Assembly: GCA_963402885.1 (NCBI GenBank)
Contig: OY727093.1
Span: forward strand, 11,543,501-11,607,500
Source: Antedon bifida
Lineage: Eukaryota; Echinodermata; Crinoidea; Comatulida; Antedonidae
Length of the DNA: 64,000 nucleotides
Reading direction: 5' to 3'
The notes beneath the pieces were generated by a model that saw only the letters and a list, made by a program, of their open reading frames with translations, was not told where the DNA came from and ran no database searches. Each line of letters begins with the position of its first letter. Position 1 is the stretch's first letter. Positions 12,540-25,099 of the stretch are shown here, piece by piece. The position numbers and the translations under genes were made by a program.

Positions 12540-12688
12540 ATTTAACCTTCTTAACTATAAACAGCATATGCTGACAATAAAAATAAAGTGGTTTAAAAGA
12601 ATGCATGATGAGTAATAAATACAATATACGTCAAATACTTTATTTGTTTATAATAGTTAAAATTATTCCGAAGTAAGTACGTACTTAC
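12540..12688. repeat. CARD2 intron side
   Basis: This is the counterpart of 9,950-10,087 downstream of CARD exon copy 2, with the shared GTTTAAAAGA and AAATATACGTCAAATA words. No exon is visible. Confidence 0.5.
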
Positions 12689-12936
12689 CTGAACAATCTA
12701 CCACGAATTCCGTTAGGATGTGAGGATAATGTGTTTCGAGGGACGAACAATTAACATTTTTTTTTTTTAGAATACCTGTGATTTTTTGCGAAAGTAATCG
12801 CAGGAATATTTCTGTACAATTGATAGTTGTCTTTCCATCCTGTAATTTCAGTCTGTTCAGCTTTCGAAAAAACACCTTGATGTACTAATGAAGGTATTAT
12901 TAGGATACATCAGGCTTTGTGCTTATTTATTAATCT
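12689..12936 (-). pseudogene. CARD-like exon copy 2, 3' part (split by transposon)
   Basis: This is the 3' two-thirds of a second CARD-like exon, with the same donor (GTAAGTACGTACTTCGG context). It has an expanded T run near 12,757-12,768, and a deletion of about 18 bases near 12,910 relative to copy 1. The exon is cut at 12,936 by the 8.8 kb element, and its 5' end resumes at 21,754. The combination of frameshifts, lost start and insertion makes it dead. Confidence 0.85.
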
Positions 12937-13179
12937 CCCAGCAAACACATAACGTTATGACAACATTCGCGAACGTTATAGTTTGGTTTCCGATAATAAC
13001 GTTACAAAAGTACATTGTCACAACGTCATTAAAACGTTACATAATGTGAATAAAATTACGTTAATACAAAAACGTTTTCACAACGTTTTATTTACGTAAT
13101 TGAGAAGCGTTTGATTATTGTTGTATAGTAACGTAACATATTAACGTTTTAATAACGTTTACATGTGACAATTATATTA

Positions 13180-14645
13180 CGTTCAGACCTAACGTTTGAA
13201 AAATACGTTAAAAAAACGTAAAATACAAACTATAAAATAACGTTAATTTAAGATGTAATAATAATGTTATAAAAACGTATTATAATAACGTAGTTTTTAT
13301 GTTATTCATTTACGTAACATTCTGACGTCTTGACAACGTACCAATATAACATTTATACAACGTTCAAGACAAACGTTCAGAAATACGTTATACAAACGTA
13401 AAATACAAACTATAAACTAACGTTAATTTAAGATGTAATAATAATGTTATAAAAACGTATTATAATAACGTAGTTTTTATGTTATTCATTTACGTAACAT
13501 TCTGACGTCTTGACAACGTACCAATATAACATTTATACAACGTTCAAGACAAACGTTCAGAAATACGTTATACAAACGTAAAATACAAATTATAAACTAA
13601 CGTTAATTTAAGATGTAATAATAATGTTATAAAAACGTATTATAATAACGTAGTTTTTATGTTATTCAATAACGTAACATTTTGACGTCTTGACAACGTA
13701 CCAATATAACATTTATACAACGTTCAAGACAAACGTTCAGAAATACGTTATACAAACGTAAAATACAAACTATAAACTAACGTTAATTTAACATGTAATA
13801 ATAATGTTATAAAAACGTATTATAATAACGTAGTTTATATGTTATTCAATAACGTAACATTTTGACGTCTTGATAACGTACCAATATAACATTTATACAA
13901 CGTTCAAGACAAACGTTCAGAAATACTTTATACAAACGTAAAATACAAACTATAAACTAACGTTAATTTAAGATGTAATAATAATGTTATAAAAACGTAT
14001 TATAATAACGTAGTTTATATGTTATTCATTAACGTAATATTTTGACGTCTTGATAACGTACCAATATAACATTTATACAACGTTCAAGACAAACGTTCAG
14101 AAATACGTTATACAAACGCAAAATACAAACTATAAACTAACGTTAATTTAAGATGTAATAACAATGTTATAAAAACGTATTATAATAACGTAGTTTATGT
14201 GTTATTCAATAATGTAACATGTTGACGTCTTGATAACGTACCAATATAACATTTATACAACGTTCAAGACAAACTTTCAGAAATACGTTATACAAACGTA
14301 AAATACAAACTATAAACTAACGTTAATTTAAGATGTAATAATAATGTTATAAAAACGTATTATAATAACGTAGTTTAGATGTGATTTTTTAATGTAACAT
14401 TTTGACGTCTTGATAACGTACCAATATAACATTTATACAACGTTCAAGACAAACGTTCAGAAATACGTTATACAAACGTAAAATACAAACTATAAACTAA
14501 CGTTAATTTAAGATGTAATAATAATGTTATAGAAACGTTTTTTAATAACTTAGTTTTTATGTTATTTATTAATGTAACATTTTAACGTCTTGATAACGTA
14601 CCAAAGTAACATTTATAAAACGTTCAAGACAAACGTTCAGATAAT
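13180..14645. repeat. Tandem array, exact 180-bp period, ACGTT-rich
   Basis: About eight copies of a 180-bp unit run without length change. Each contains TATAACGTTAATTTAAGATG-like sequence, ATAATGTTATAAAAACGTAT, TTGACGTCTTGA and AACGTTCAAGACAAACGTTC. Copies differ by a few substitutions, and the first and last are diverged. The ACGT core recurs many times per unit. It forms the left subterminal region of the transposon. Confidence 0.9.
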
Positions 14646-14649
14646 TTTA

Positions 14650-17600
14650 GATGTAGCCTAATGCAAATGTATAATATTATCATCACATAGTGTTTATGTT
14701 ATTTAGTAACGTAACATATTATGTTTTGATGACGTACATAACATTTAAAAACGTTCAAAAATAATGAAAATATTTAAAGGCTGGTGTCGTTTTAAAATAA
14801 TGGTTCATTAAATACAGTCACATTTATTTTATATTTTCAACGTACAGTACTGTAGATCAATGTTATCGCAGTTAAAAAAAGTGAATTATATTCATTATTT
14901 TGATCACTGATTATTAACATATAAACACAAATTATCATTCTGTCTAATTATAATGTATATATGACAATATTATTGTGGTCGTTGGCCGGAATGTAGTAGG
15001 GGCAACTGTCCATGGAAAATCCGATACGGTACACGGTAATTCCACCCGATTCTCTTGTACGGTTCATGTCTAACAACAAGAAACGGCTGTTCTGTATCTG
15101 GCAAGATATGTCCTTTTTCAGATAACACGCATATATTTATTGAAAGATCATGAAGTTGCTGCCCATATCTATGCTATCCATTTGAAATAATGTGATACTC
15201 ATTTGAAAGAATGTGCTACCCGATAATCCGCATCATAATCCATATAGAATAATGTACAGTTACTATCCATTTGATTGTGCTACCCAATGTGCTATCCATT
15301 TCAAATAATGTGCTACCGGAAATAATGTGCTACCCAATGTGCTATCCATTTGATTGTGCTACCCAATCCATGCTATCCATTTGAAAGAATGTGCTACCCG
15401 ATAATCCGCATCATAATCCATAGAATAATGTACATACTATATCCATTTGATAAATCATTTAATACAAATAAAAAAAGTAGAACCACCAGAACTTTTCCCG
15501 CTATAGTAGGCCTAAATGGACTGGTCTAACTTAACCTTCTACCTACTAGGGAACGTAGGTTGGCCGAGGCACTCTGCTTGACTTGCTAGGCCCCCACACT
15601 ACAACTTCCTAGGCCTACCAGTTAGGCCAACTTCTCTCGCGGAGTGGTAATAAAGATACGCAGCTAAAGTGAATTTCCTCCGCTACACTGAACCACGAGC
15701 AAGCCTACATATTTACCGAGACTCGTCAATTTATTTTTTATGGCATCAATGCTACATATTTTGCCCATTGATAATACATTTTCTCGTACTAAAAGTACTT
15801 ATTAATTTAATTCATGATGTCTATACTTTATTTATTTAGATATTTAATTTCCGTTTCTTGTTGAATAAACTGCAAATAAATAAAGCTATTGTATTTCTAA
15901 AGGTTCCTTTAGCAAAATGGATTCACCTTTCCTATAGTATAAGAATACAAAAATATTTAGGATCTCGCTATCTGGACGATGTAGTCTGTTGGGGTTAAAG
16001 AATATTCGAGCGGAAGAATAGAACACACAATAACCATATCTATTACCAGTAAAACAGCGTCCTCTCATATTATTTCGCGTAGGTTTCAAATAACGGGGAA
16101 AAAAGTCAAATAATATCTAATTTATGACTAATAATTACATTACATTTAATATTTAATATCGTAAGTGTGTTCCACTCATAAAATAGTATTTAATTCCAAA
16201 ATTGTAATACAGTATATCGGAAAGTTAGATTTTTATTAGTAATAGAAATTTAGTATGATTTGGATAAAATAAAACTGTAAAAACATCATTCAAAAACCAT
16301 CGCGGAAAAATACTTAACCAACTTCAATTTTGTTCAAATTTGGTACAATAATTGTATATGTATTTATTTATCTTTAGTATAAAAATTGGGTAATTTACTA
16401 GAATTTTAGATGATCTGGACATTTTTAATTTTTCAAAATATGATGCCTATGGTTCTAGAATACAATTACAACACTTTTTTACTAAAAGTGCGCCTAAGTT
16501 AATTTTAAAAAAACTTGACACTAGTATTTTTCTTTTACATTATAACATTTGTGTAGTAAATACAAATTTAAAAAAGTAGGCGCGCCTATGATATTTTCTT
16601 GGGTTTGACAGTAATTTTCATTGGTGAAACGTTGGCTGCTAATTAAATTCTCTTAATCAAGAGATCAATTATTGTTCATTTTGGTATATTAGGGGAGAGT
16701 GAGATCAAAGCAGATCAAAGATTAAAGGAATTAATTGTAATTCCCCCATGCCTTTGGCAATTCGCATTAATGAATACAACAACAGGAAACAACATATCAT
16801 TGCATATTTACTTATATGTATCTAATGTCTAATGAAGGAAATAATATTGATCAAAGTATTTAAATCTACACTCAATAAACAATCGGATTCTATAAAGCAA
16901 AATTGTTTATCTAAATTAGGATTACATTACAATTACATAATTTGTCATCAGTGTAGCTCATTTCCTTTAACCAACGTTGGTTCTTACAGTGTATTTTTAC
17001 TTTTTCATTAAATTGTGTATTCAAAATAAGTATAATTATAAAATAAAACATAGTCATAGTCATACACTCATTAAAGAGCGTTATTAAACACAAACGATTG
17101 TATTGTATTTAAAAATTTGAATGTTAACATTTAAAAAGTATACGGCCGAAGTACATTGTCATTATAATATTTAACCCGAGTTCTCTGAAACTTGTACTAT
17201 ATCCTATTACAAGAGGGTACGTCGTTAATTACCATGGTAACTTATATAAATCAACCTTGTTGTAGGATGGAATTTAAGATATAGGTCAACATTAACGCAT
17301 TGGCGACCAGATCTTAAAATACCATTTAAAACAGTATTGACCGATATATATGTTTGTTTTTTTTCCTTCTGATTACATTTTTATTCACCAACTATCATAC
17401 TTTTCTGCTTAACTGTGTTTTTATATTATATAGCTACATTTATTCATTCATATTTTGTATTTCACCTTATAATGTGACTTGTATGACACATATGTCACAT
17501 ATCAAATTTAATTCCGTTCTTTAAATAAAAAGTTTGCAAATGTAACGAGGTTGAAATGAATATCACTTTGTTTGAGTATGTCCAAACTACAAAGAAATTA

Positions 17601-18780
17601 GTCACTCCTTTTTGAAAAATGAAAAAAGTTTATATTTTTATTAATGAATAACAAAAATAAAAAAGTAATCAATAACCTGGTATAATTTGCCTTTTTCGCA
17701 TATAAAAAGAGAACTAATTATTATGCTTTTACTGCTACTTAAATTTAATTTTATGTAGGCCTATTATTTTCTATTTTTGTACTTGGGCCATGAGTGCCCT
17801 TACATACTGTTGAATAATGTATAGTTAACATGTTGATTAGCTTATTGCTAATTTCTGTAACTTGATCATACATTACAAGAATGTAAGGTCGTTAATTTCC
17901 AGGGTAACTGGTCTAAAACCAACAATTACAGAATTACAGAATAAAGTATATGGTCAACATTATTAACTTGTATAAGTAAATCTAAAGGTAAAATCTCTTT
18001 ATGTGATGTTCTATCCAATAAATAAATAAATTTAAATTTACGAATAAAAAGAAATTCAATTATTAGGCTCTAGGAATCTAAAAGCAGTATTATTATCTTA
18101 TTGTATTTAAGTTCATATTTACTAGTAGCGTGTATATCCTCAATGATCATATCTTAGTTTGATTTTACACATTCCACACTCTGAATTAATTAAGACTGTA
18201 CCTCCTTTATCTAGGTTTCCATAACAACTGGTCCATTTTGTGGGTTTTGTGGTGGGGAATAAGAAAGTTTTATAGCCTGTGTTATCATGGAGGAAAAATT
18301 CCTCCATGGTGTTATCTAGGAATATTGTGAAATTGGATAGATGAGTCAGATCTGTGTAGTTAGTATTGAGTTTTAAAAGTAAGCAGTTCTGTGTTATAAT
18401 TAATAAAAGCATTTTCTATTGGAATTCTGTGTTTCATCGATTTTGTAGCTGAAATTGAGAACCTGGGTATAAGTTATTATTGTTATTATTTTGTGAAGAG
18501 CTACATATTCAGTATAGACTAAAGTTTCACATATAAAATCTACTAACAAAGGGTTGTATATGATAGTCATAAATGAAGCGCAATAATGCTAAATAGGGAA
18601 TCATGCTAAATAGGGCTACAATAATAGTCTACAATAATACTGGGTTGATCAAACCATGGATGTTTATGATCAAACTATGAAATTTGTTTTAGAGCTGCAA
18701 ACATTATTCGTTCAAAATAAATAATTGTATTCGTGGAGGTGAAACGGTCGCCATTTAAAAAGCTTGCTTGAGTCATCGGC
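14650..18780. other. Transposon interior, no gene recognised
   Basis: The stretch is AT-rich and has no long frame. Within it, 15,175-15,450 holds irregular repeats of GTGCTACCCAATGTGCTATC and CCATTTGAAAGAATGTGC. A patch at 15,480-15,720 is G+C-richer with TAGGCCTA words and might once have been an exon or promoter. The short frames at 15,886-16,089, 16,911-17,093 and 18,140-18,412 lack recognisable features. Confidence 0.5.
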
Positions 18781-18850
18781 AACCAATCACAGGCGGAGCT
18801 CAGAATAATAAATTCGACACGGCGCGGGATTTAAATACATAGTGTCACTT
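18780..18850 (+). promoter_or_regulatory. Promoter of the cargo gene
   Basis: A CCAAT box (18,783-18,787) lies about 45 bp before a TATA-like TTTAAATA (18,830-18,837), set in a G+C-rich patch (GGCGCGGGAT). A start site about 30 bp further on would begin the exon that ends at the donor GCG|GTGAGT (18,943). Confidence 0.55.
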
Positions 18851-20625
18851 GCGTTCTGCTGCGGAAAAAGAGAAGCTCGTTCAAAAGTCAAGTAAAGTAT
18901 CCTAATTATTATCAACAACTTCTATCAAGCCAATATATTTGCGGTGAGTTATTGTTTCATTAGGCCTAATCCTTATATATTGAGGTTTTTTAATTTTTTG
19001 TTAATCGATGCTTTGTATCTTTTCCTACAGAAAACAATGCAATGTAGGTTGCTTATGTAATTAGTACAGTAATTGTTACTAGATATTAAAAAAGCCGTGA
19101 ATATTTATTTAACATAACATGGTTTATTTATTGTTTGGAATACATTATCAAGTTGAATTTAGTTTCATTTAATACAAATAAATGTATTAATATTATTGTA
19201 CTGTACGTATTATAATTGTGTATAATAATAAAATGTTGCGATGTTACATTTATACTGTACTACCTTTTTACAAAACCAAATCTAATTAGGCTTAATATTT
19301 CGTGTTACATAATTAATCTATTATTATGTGATGTACTGAGACTTTTTTGTACTATGTTCTTTAGTATTCCTTTACAATGTGTGTTATATACATATTAATA
19401 ATCATTATTTATTATTTATACTCCAAAAAGGTAAATTATTTAAGCACCTTGACGGGACACAGGGCAGGTGATACTGTTCGTCGTATTATGAGGAAGGTGG
19501 CCACCAACAAGGTGCTGTCACTTACAGTTATAGGGCCGAAAAGGCAAAGCTGCATTTTGCAAGACGCAGCTGTGCAGTGTAATAATAAGTAAGTCTAGCA
19601 TTAGCCTAATAGGTTTAGTCATTGGCTACATGTTGATTACTAGTCTTGTTGAAATTTCATAGCAGTTTTTATGGTTGTACTAAATGTTACTAGAGGCTTA
19701 AAACCAAATGTGCTCATGCACAATTTAGTACTTATGTGTTTGGCGCGCGCATAATGTAAAGTACTGAACTTTCTAAATTATAGGCCTAAGTCGTTTATTT
19801 ACTAAAAACAAAAAAAAACATAATGGCATTAATGTTTACTGCTAATACAGGATTTTGAAGTTTTAAATGTGTACATTGTGACTAAACACTCCCATTCAAA
19901 TTGTTCATCTTTAGAATCGTGTATGCGAGCTCACCCACAAACGAAGCAATGTGTTGTGGAGATAGATATTGCTGAAACACTGAAGCACGCTCCCAACAGA
20001 CTAGGTGGCTCAAGATACAAGGTAAGAATAAATTAAATTTGATTTATCATTTATTTTTTACCATGGCGAAATAACTTAATCATCCATGCTTTTACGTATC
20101 ACTCATATTGTAATGATGAAGTTTACTATAGTCCGCATCAGTTTAAGACTAAATAGTTTACAAACTAAAAGATACTAGTCATTGTTGTACAGTTTCACCA
20201 AGTGGTAAATAAAGCAATACAACACATTCGTACAATCGCACTCAAACGAATAATTAATGTAAAGTTACGGGATACAAATGTTGGAATAAAGTAAATTACA
20301 ACTAACGTCTGGTACTGATAGGGCTTAGTATTTAGACCCAACAACACTATCCAATACGAAATAAACATAACAACTGCATACTGTTATGTAAATTTAATAG
20401 GGAATGGGCAACCACATAAAAAACACCAAATAGTCAATAGCCAAAATCATTTAGAAAAAAAATCCGATTAGAATGACAATAATTTAATTTTGTAAACTAA
20501 TAACACTTAAAAAAAATTATTTAAGATTTACTGCTAAGAGATCATTTTATTTACCTAGTTTTACATTTTTTTTCTCTTTTCAGGAACGGGATGTGCCAGA
20601 CAGCAGAGATGAGGACGACTTATAG
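18850..20625 (+). pseudogene. DUF4806-like cargo gene with one frameshift
   Basis: Four exons are visible: a non-coding exon ending 18,943, then about 19,445-19,588, 19,915-20,021 and 20,584-20,625. The coding parts read GDTVRRIMRKVATNKVLS, then (one frame on) RKGKAAFCKTQLCSVII, then CMRAHPQTKQ..IAETLKHAPNRLGG, and end SRDEDDL before TAG. The order 'RRIM.K.ATN.VLS..IG.KGK..F', 'MR.HP', 'ETLKHAP.RLGG' resembles C-terminal DUF4806 domains of invertebrate proteins. I am moderately sure of that from memory. An extra G in GGG (19,533-19,535) breaks the frame inside exon 2; splice phases agree once that base is discounted. No ATG exists in exon 1, so upstream coding exons seem lost. AATAAA occurs near 20,812. 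It sits inside the transposon and may be passenger or element-encoded. Confidence 0.55.
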
Positions 20626-20929
20626 GCAAATTTGCTCATTCTCGTTTAAAAGAACAATGTTTCTCATTATCGATCTCCGTATTATCAAGAATGGGTAATT
20701 ACTGCTGGTTCTCGTTCCTGATCAAAATAGCGAAAGCTCTCTAATAATAATCAAGTTCCTTCATCTTAAGCTAATTGCAATAGTGTATGTCTTTTTTTAA
20801 TCAGATAATAGAATAAAACAAAAACAATATTTCATTTTAAATTGCTTGTTTTTATATGTCTTATACTAACTACATGTTTTAACGAATAATGAGCTATGTA
20901 ACACGTATATCTGCAGAACACATATAATA

Positions 20930-21753
20930 TGTGGTAACGTTACCCAAATCGTTGTATATAACTAAGTATTAACTTTTCAAGACGTCAAATATGGACGTTA
21001 TAAATTCGTCAGTGGTAAAAAGTTTATGATGTAACATTATCAAACTACGATTTGAAAATGTATCTGGTACGTTATAATGAACGTTACTAATTCGTATGTG
21101 CGAAAGTCATAATTACGCTTTACATACGTTATTTAAAAACATCATTGAGAACGTTAAAAACACGTAGCAAATACGTCATTTACAAACGTTGCTGTTAACG
21201 TAGAAGGCACGTTCCTAACACGTTATTTGTGAACATTTTTTAGGACGTTATAAAAACGCGTTGCATACGTTATGTTTGAATGTTATTTTGGACGTTAAAA
21301 ACATGTTGCGAATACGTCATTTACAAACATTACATAAAACGTTAAAAAAACGTCTCGGACACGTTTTTTATCAACGTTATTGCAAAAAGTTGTAAATACG
21401 TTTTGAATACGTTATTTATGAACATTATTTAGGACGTTCAAAAGACGTTATAAACACGTTATTTTGAATGTTATTTTGGACGTTATAAAGTCGTATAAAA
21501 AGGTCGACATTTTCTCGTTCGTGCAACGTTATTGTAGAAGTTATAAATACGTATTTAACACGTTATTTCTGAACATTATTGAGGACGTTCAAAAAACGTT
21601 ATAAACACGTTATTTTGAACGTTATTTTGAACGTTAAAAAGTCGTATAAAAAGGTCGACATTTTTGCGTTCGTGCAACGTTATTAGAAAACGTTTTTATA
21701 ACCAAAAAATAACGTAATTATAACGTTACCAAAACGTAAAATTGTTTGCTGGG
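20930..21753. repeat. Right subterminal ACGTT-rich array of the transposon
   Basis: Irregular short repeats built on ACGTTAT, GAACGTTA and GAACATTATTTAGGACGTT run up to the terminal GTTTGCTGGG. There is a pair of near-identical blocks at about 21,440-21,545 and 21,590-21,690. Unlike the left array it has no fixed long period. Confidence 0.8.
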
Positions 21754-21785
21754 CTTGAAGCAAAATTAGCCTCAGCCAGAATTAT
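21754..21785 (-). pseudogene. CARD-like exon copy 2, 5' part
   Basis: This is the remaining 5' end of CARD copy 2 (plus-strand CTTGAAGCAAAATTAGCCTC). The start codon has become CTG (minus-strand TTCTGGCTGAGG against ATGGCTGAAG in copy 1). The conserved upstream sequence with GGGGGCGCC follows. Confidence 0.8.
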
Positions 21786-22232
21786 TGTATGTTTACGAAT
21801 GCGATACTACATACAGGGGGCGCCATACATATTTTCTAGACCAACCCTCTTAAGGTTCGCCGTTTCAATAATACAAACTTGAAATTTTACCATTAGCAGT
21901 AAATAAACCAGAATCTCTTTCAATATGAATAAAAGAATCATAAAATATCACCAGTTCTCGATTTTAGGCGGCATGTGCACATTCTTTTTATTCTTGGCAT
22001 ATTAGACGGGGTCTAATAAATAGAAAATAATAAAAGAGTTTTATTTGAGACATTTTTATTGTATACATCCATGATTTAAATTACAATTAATCTTATTTGT
22101 TATATCACAGTTCAACTAATTATTTGCCCGAACAAAATTGAAGACAAAATTACATCCGGAAAACGTAGGCATACATACTAAATAATCTATTTTTATAATC
22201 TATTTTATACTTCTTCGCATCGTCTCTTTTTA

Positions 22233-23606
22233 TTATCCATTAGCCCTGTTATGGTCTTGCATGCCGGCAAAGAATGTATCTGTAACTAAGAACAGAATCA
22301 ATGTATTTACTTGGCAGTCCATTATGTACAGATAACTATTTCTACAAGAAATTCAATCTATCATCACCAATCACCAACTCCATGCCACTCAGGTTGCTGG
22401 ATTTACCTTTAAAAGCTTATTAGGTTATTTCAGTAGAGCCACTGTTAAGGAGACTTATCTTAGGGACTAAAAAAAACTGCCCCTCTTAATGAGGAATGTC
22501 CCCTGAATTGTGGGGGTTGGTCGTGTTAGTGTTTTGTGACATAACAACCATAAAGTGTCCCCTTTCTCCTAAATAGGGGTGTTCAAAAGAGGGGTTCCAC
22601 TTTATGATGGTTAAAATCACACTTACTTCCACGTGACTCAATACAGATATAAAATCCATCTTCGGAATCACAATGGTGATGCCTACATGGGTCGCCCTCA
22701 CATGGATGTTCTATGAAAAAAAAAGGCGGCATCAATGAAGCTAGAACTATCGAAAAAATATCAACGTTATATAAGAGTGTGACAATTTGTGTCTCCTGTC
22801 ATTGATAGGGGACTATTGATGGTGGCTATATTATTATATAGGCCTATTCATTAACATTATAGCGACTTACCACCATCACTTCGTCGCCTAATCGATTGAC
22901 ATCCAATGCTACTAATACTATCTATGAACAGATATTCTGTGTCACTAAATTCCAAACATTCTTCACATTGATTGACTAATAAGAATAAAAACATAGATAG
23001 ATTAAAATCATAATAACAGAACTTTAATTATCAAGATAATCAAAGATATGATTAATGCTGGTCCATCCTTTTTATAGGCCCCTACATTATTAGCGAAAAG
23101 TAATGTTTGCTCCCATCAAGGTCGAAAAAGAAAATTTGACGTAGTGCGTCGACGGCCGCGGATGGATTACAAAATATGACAACACGATTAGTCATTGTAA
23201 AAACTTACTACATTTAACTTTTCCATCTTCGAACAGACACATGTCATCTCCGCATGCACTGTTATCACATGGATTGGCTAGCGATACAAAGGTAAAATTA
23301 TTATTATTATTTTGATGAAATAAAATAAAAATAAAATAAATAAATAAATAAATAAATAAAGTAACATTTTAAATGTGAAATATTAATCGATCCAAATACA
23401 AATTATTATTATTGTTATTGCTATTGTTGTTGTTATTGTTGTTGTTATTTTTATTGTTGTTGTTATATTTATTGTTGTTGTTATATTTATTGTTGTTATT
23501 ATATTTTTATTGTTATTATCATCATCATGATCATCATCATGATCATCATCATGATCATCATCATGATCATCATGGTCATCATCATCATCATCATCATCAT
23601 CATCAA

Positions 23607-23688
<82 letters not shown>

Positions 23689-24871
23689 TTTAAAAGCTTA
23701 TTAGGCTATTTTATGCGGTAGAGCCACTGTTAAGGAGACTTATCTTCGGGAATAAAACAATCTGCTCCCTTATTGAGGAATGTCCCCTGAATTATGGTTG
23801 ATCGTTTTATTGTTTTGTGACATAACAACCATAAACTGTCCCCTTCTTCCTTATTAGGGGTGTTCAAAAGAGAGGTTCCACTTTAGGATAGTTAAAATCA
23901 ATTAAACAAAAGTATCGAGTCCGTGATGATTGTATAAATCTATATCACAGTCATATGAACAACTTACTTCCAAGTGACTCAATACAGATATAAAATCCAT
24001 CTTCGGAAAGACATCGGTGTTGCCCACATGGGTTGTTCTCACATGGATCTTCTATGAAAAAAAAAAGTCGGCATCAATGAAGCTAGAACTATCGAAAAAA
24101 TATCTATATTATTATATTGTCTCCTGTCATTGATAGGGGACTATTGATGGTGGCTATATTATTATATAGGCCTATTCATTACCATTATAACGACTTACCA
24201 CCATCACTTCGTCGCCTAATCGATTGACATCCAATGCTACTAATACTATATATGAAAATACATTCCGTGTCACTAAATTTCAAACATTTGTCCCCTTCAT
24301 CACATGGATTGACTAATAGAATAAAAACATAGATAAAAATCATAATAACAGAACTTTTATCATCAAGATAATCAAAGATACGATTAATGCTGGTCCATCC
24401 TTTATTAGGCACCTACATGATTGCGAAAAGCAATGTTTGCTCCCATCAAGGTCGAAAAAGAAAAATTGACGTAGTGCGTCGACGGCCGCGGATGGGTTAC
24501 AAAATATGACTGCACGATTAATCATTGTAAAGACTTACTACATTTAACATTTCCATCTTCCTCATCACTGTAATCACATGGATTGGCTAGCGATACAAAG
24601 GTAACATTTTAAATTTGAAATATTAATCGATTTAACTACAAATTAATATTATTATTATTATACCAAACCTTCGGTTTATACAGTAGTTGGAACAGGTAGG
24701 CCAAATACGCATATAGGTATAATAATATTAGTAAATCATCGTGATTAAAGCTCAGCTTTTGGTAGGTTATGTCTAAATTGCCAGATTTAAATGTAACTCT
24801 AACTAACCTGCGCTAGACAACTCGACGGTTACATACAAAAACATGAATAGAATAACTGACAATCGAAACAT
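22233..24871 (-). CDS. Gene b: secreted six-module cysteine protein, fully in frame
   Basis: Eight coding exons join to 615 bases, 204 residues: 24,808-24,871 (leader MFRLSVILFMFLYVTVE..), 24,539-24,586, 24,199-24,312, 23,968-24,051, 23,209-23,277, 22,871-22,975, 22,627-22,710, 22,233-22,279 (tail ending HNRANG, stop overlapping AATAAA). All internal boundaries are phase 1. Modules are NPCDYS (shortened, two Cys), NPCDEGDKC (four), EDPCENNPC (four), NPCDNSAC (four), NQCEEC (three) and EHPCEGDPC (four). Modules 4-6 repeat the order of 1-3, so a three-exon cassette was duplicated inside the gene. The intron between the cassettes carries a large ATC microsatellite. The four-Cys modules match C1-C4 of EGF spacing. 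It is likely exported, with unknown function. It is the longest intact member of the family here. Confidence 0.7.
22430..22612. mobile_element. GTGTCCC-type MITE-like repeat, copy 3
   Basis: This copy lies in the last intron of gene b. It contains GAGGAATGTCCCCTGAATTG and ATAAAGTGTCCCCTTTCTCC, with the right end GTTCAAAAGAGGGGTTCCAC. It has no coding capacity. Confidence 0.55.
23310..23362. repeat. (AAAT)n microsatellite in gene b intron
   Basis: A run of AAAT and AAATAAAAT units lies just upstream (minus strand) of the NPCDNSAC module exon. Confidence 0.8.
23401..23690. repeat. TTG/TTA then ATC microsatellite
   Basis: A TTGTTG/TTATTG-type repeat (to about 23,515) changes into ATC units, first as ATGATCATCATC four-triplet groups, then as a long uninterrupted ATC run to 23,688. 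It lies in the gene b intron separating the two module cassettes. The frames across it are simple-sequence artefacts. Confidence 0.95.
23712..23885. mobile_element. GTGTCCC-type MITE-like repeat, copy 4
   Basis: This copy directly follows the microsatellite and is preceded by TTTAAAAGCTTATTAGGCTA, as is the copy near 22,400. That fits the cassette duplication having carried the element with it. Confidence 0.55.
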
Positions 24872-25021
24872 CTTGCAGAAAGAAGTCTATATTAAGAGGA
24901 GTAAGTAAGTAAGAAAAACAAATATGAGGACAATATGGATCACAAATACAACAATATTGAAAACATGGAATAATGTAAATATGTAAACTGTTAATTAGAT
25001 CTGAATAGAATGTTTACTCAC

Positions 25022-25098
25022 CTTAGTCGGTAATCTGTATCGTTACGCGAGCTCTCCGTAGACTAAAAGGTGTGGACCATGTAAACTGGTATTTTATT
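25022..25098 (-). promoter_or_regulatory. 5' leader exon and TATA-like box of gene b
   Basis: The conserved non-coding exon ends at the GTGAGT donor (exon edge 25,022). The AATAAAATA-type box lies at 25,090-25,098. Layout is as in gene a. Confidence 0.45.
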
Positions 25099-25099
25099 A

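Larger units (their letters stand above)
12937..21753. mobile_element. 8.8-kb DNA transposon with CCCAGCAAAC termini
   Basis: The element begins CCCAGCAAACACATAACGTT and ends with the inverse, GTTTGCTGGG. Removing it, with a 2-bp CT duplication (12,935-12,936 and 21,754-21,755), restores the CARD exon line as in copy 1 (TTAATCTTGAAGC). Both ends carry long ACGTT-rich arrays. The interior has a G+C-richer patch near 15,480-15,720, short repeats at 15,175-15,450, and a cargo gene at 18.8-20.8 kb. I see no transposase open frame, so the copy is either non-autonomous or decayed. The superfamily is not assigned. Confidence 0.75.

Noticed and set aside
13180..14645. CRISPR-like array
   Set aside because: The 180-bp units are contiguous without unique spacers, and the setting is a eukaryotic transposon.
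23412..23721. Poly-His, poly-Met and poly-Ile frames
   Set aside because: They are six-frame readings of the ATC and TTG microsatellite in gene b's intron.
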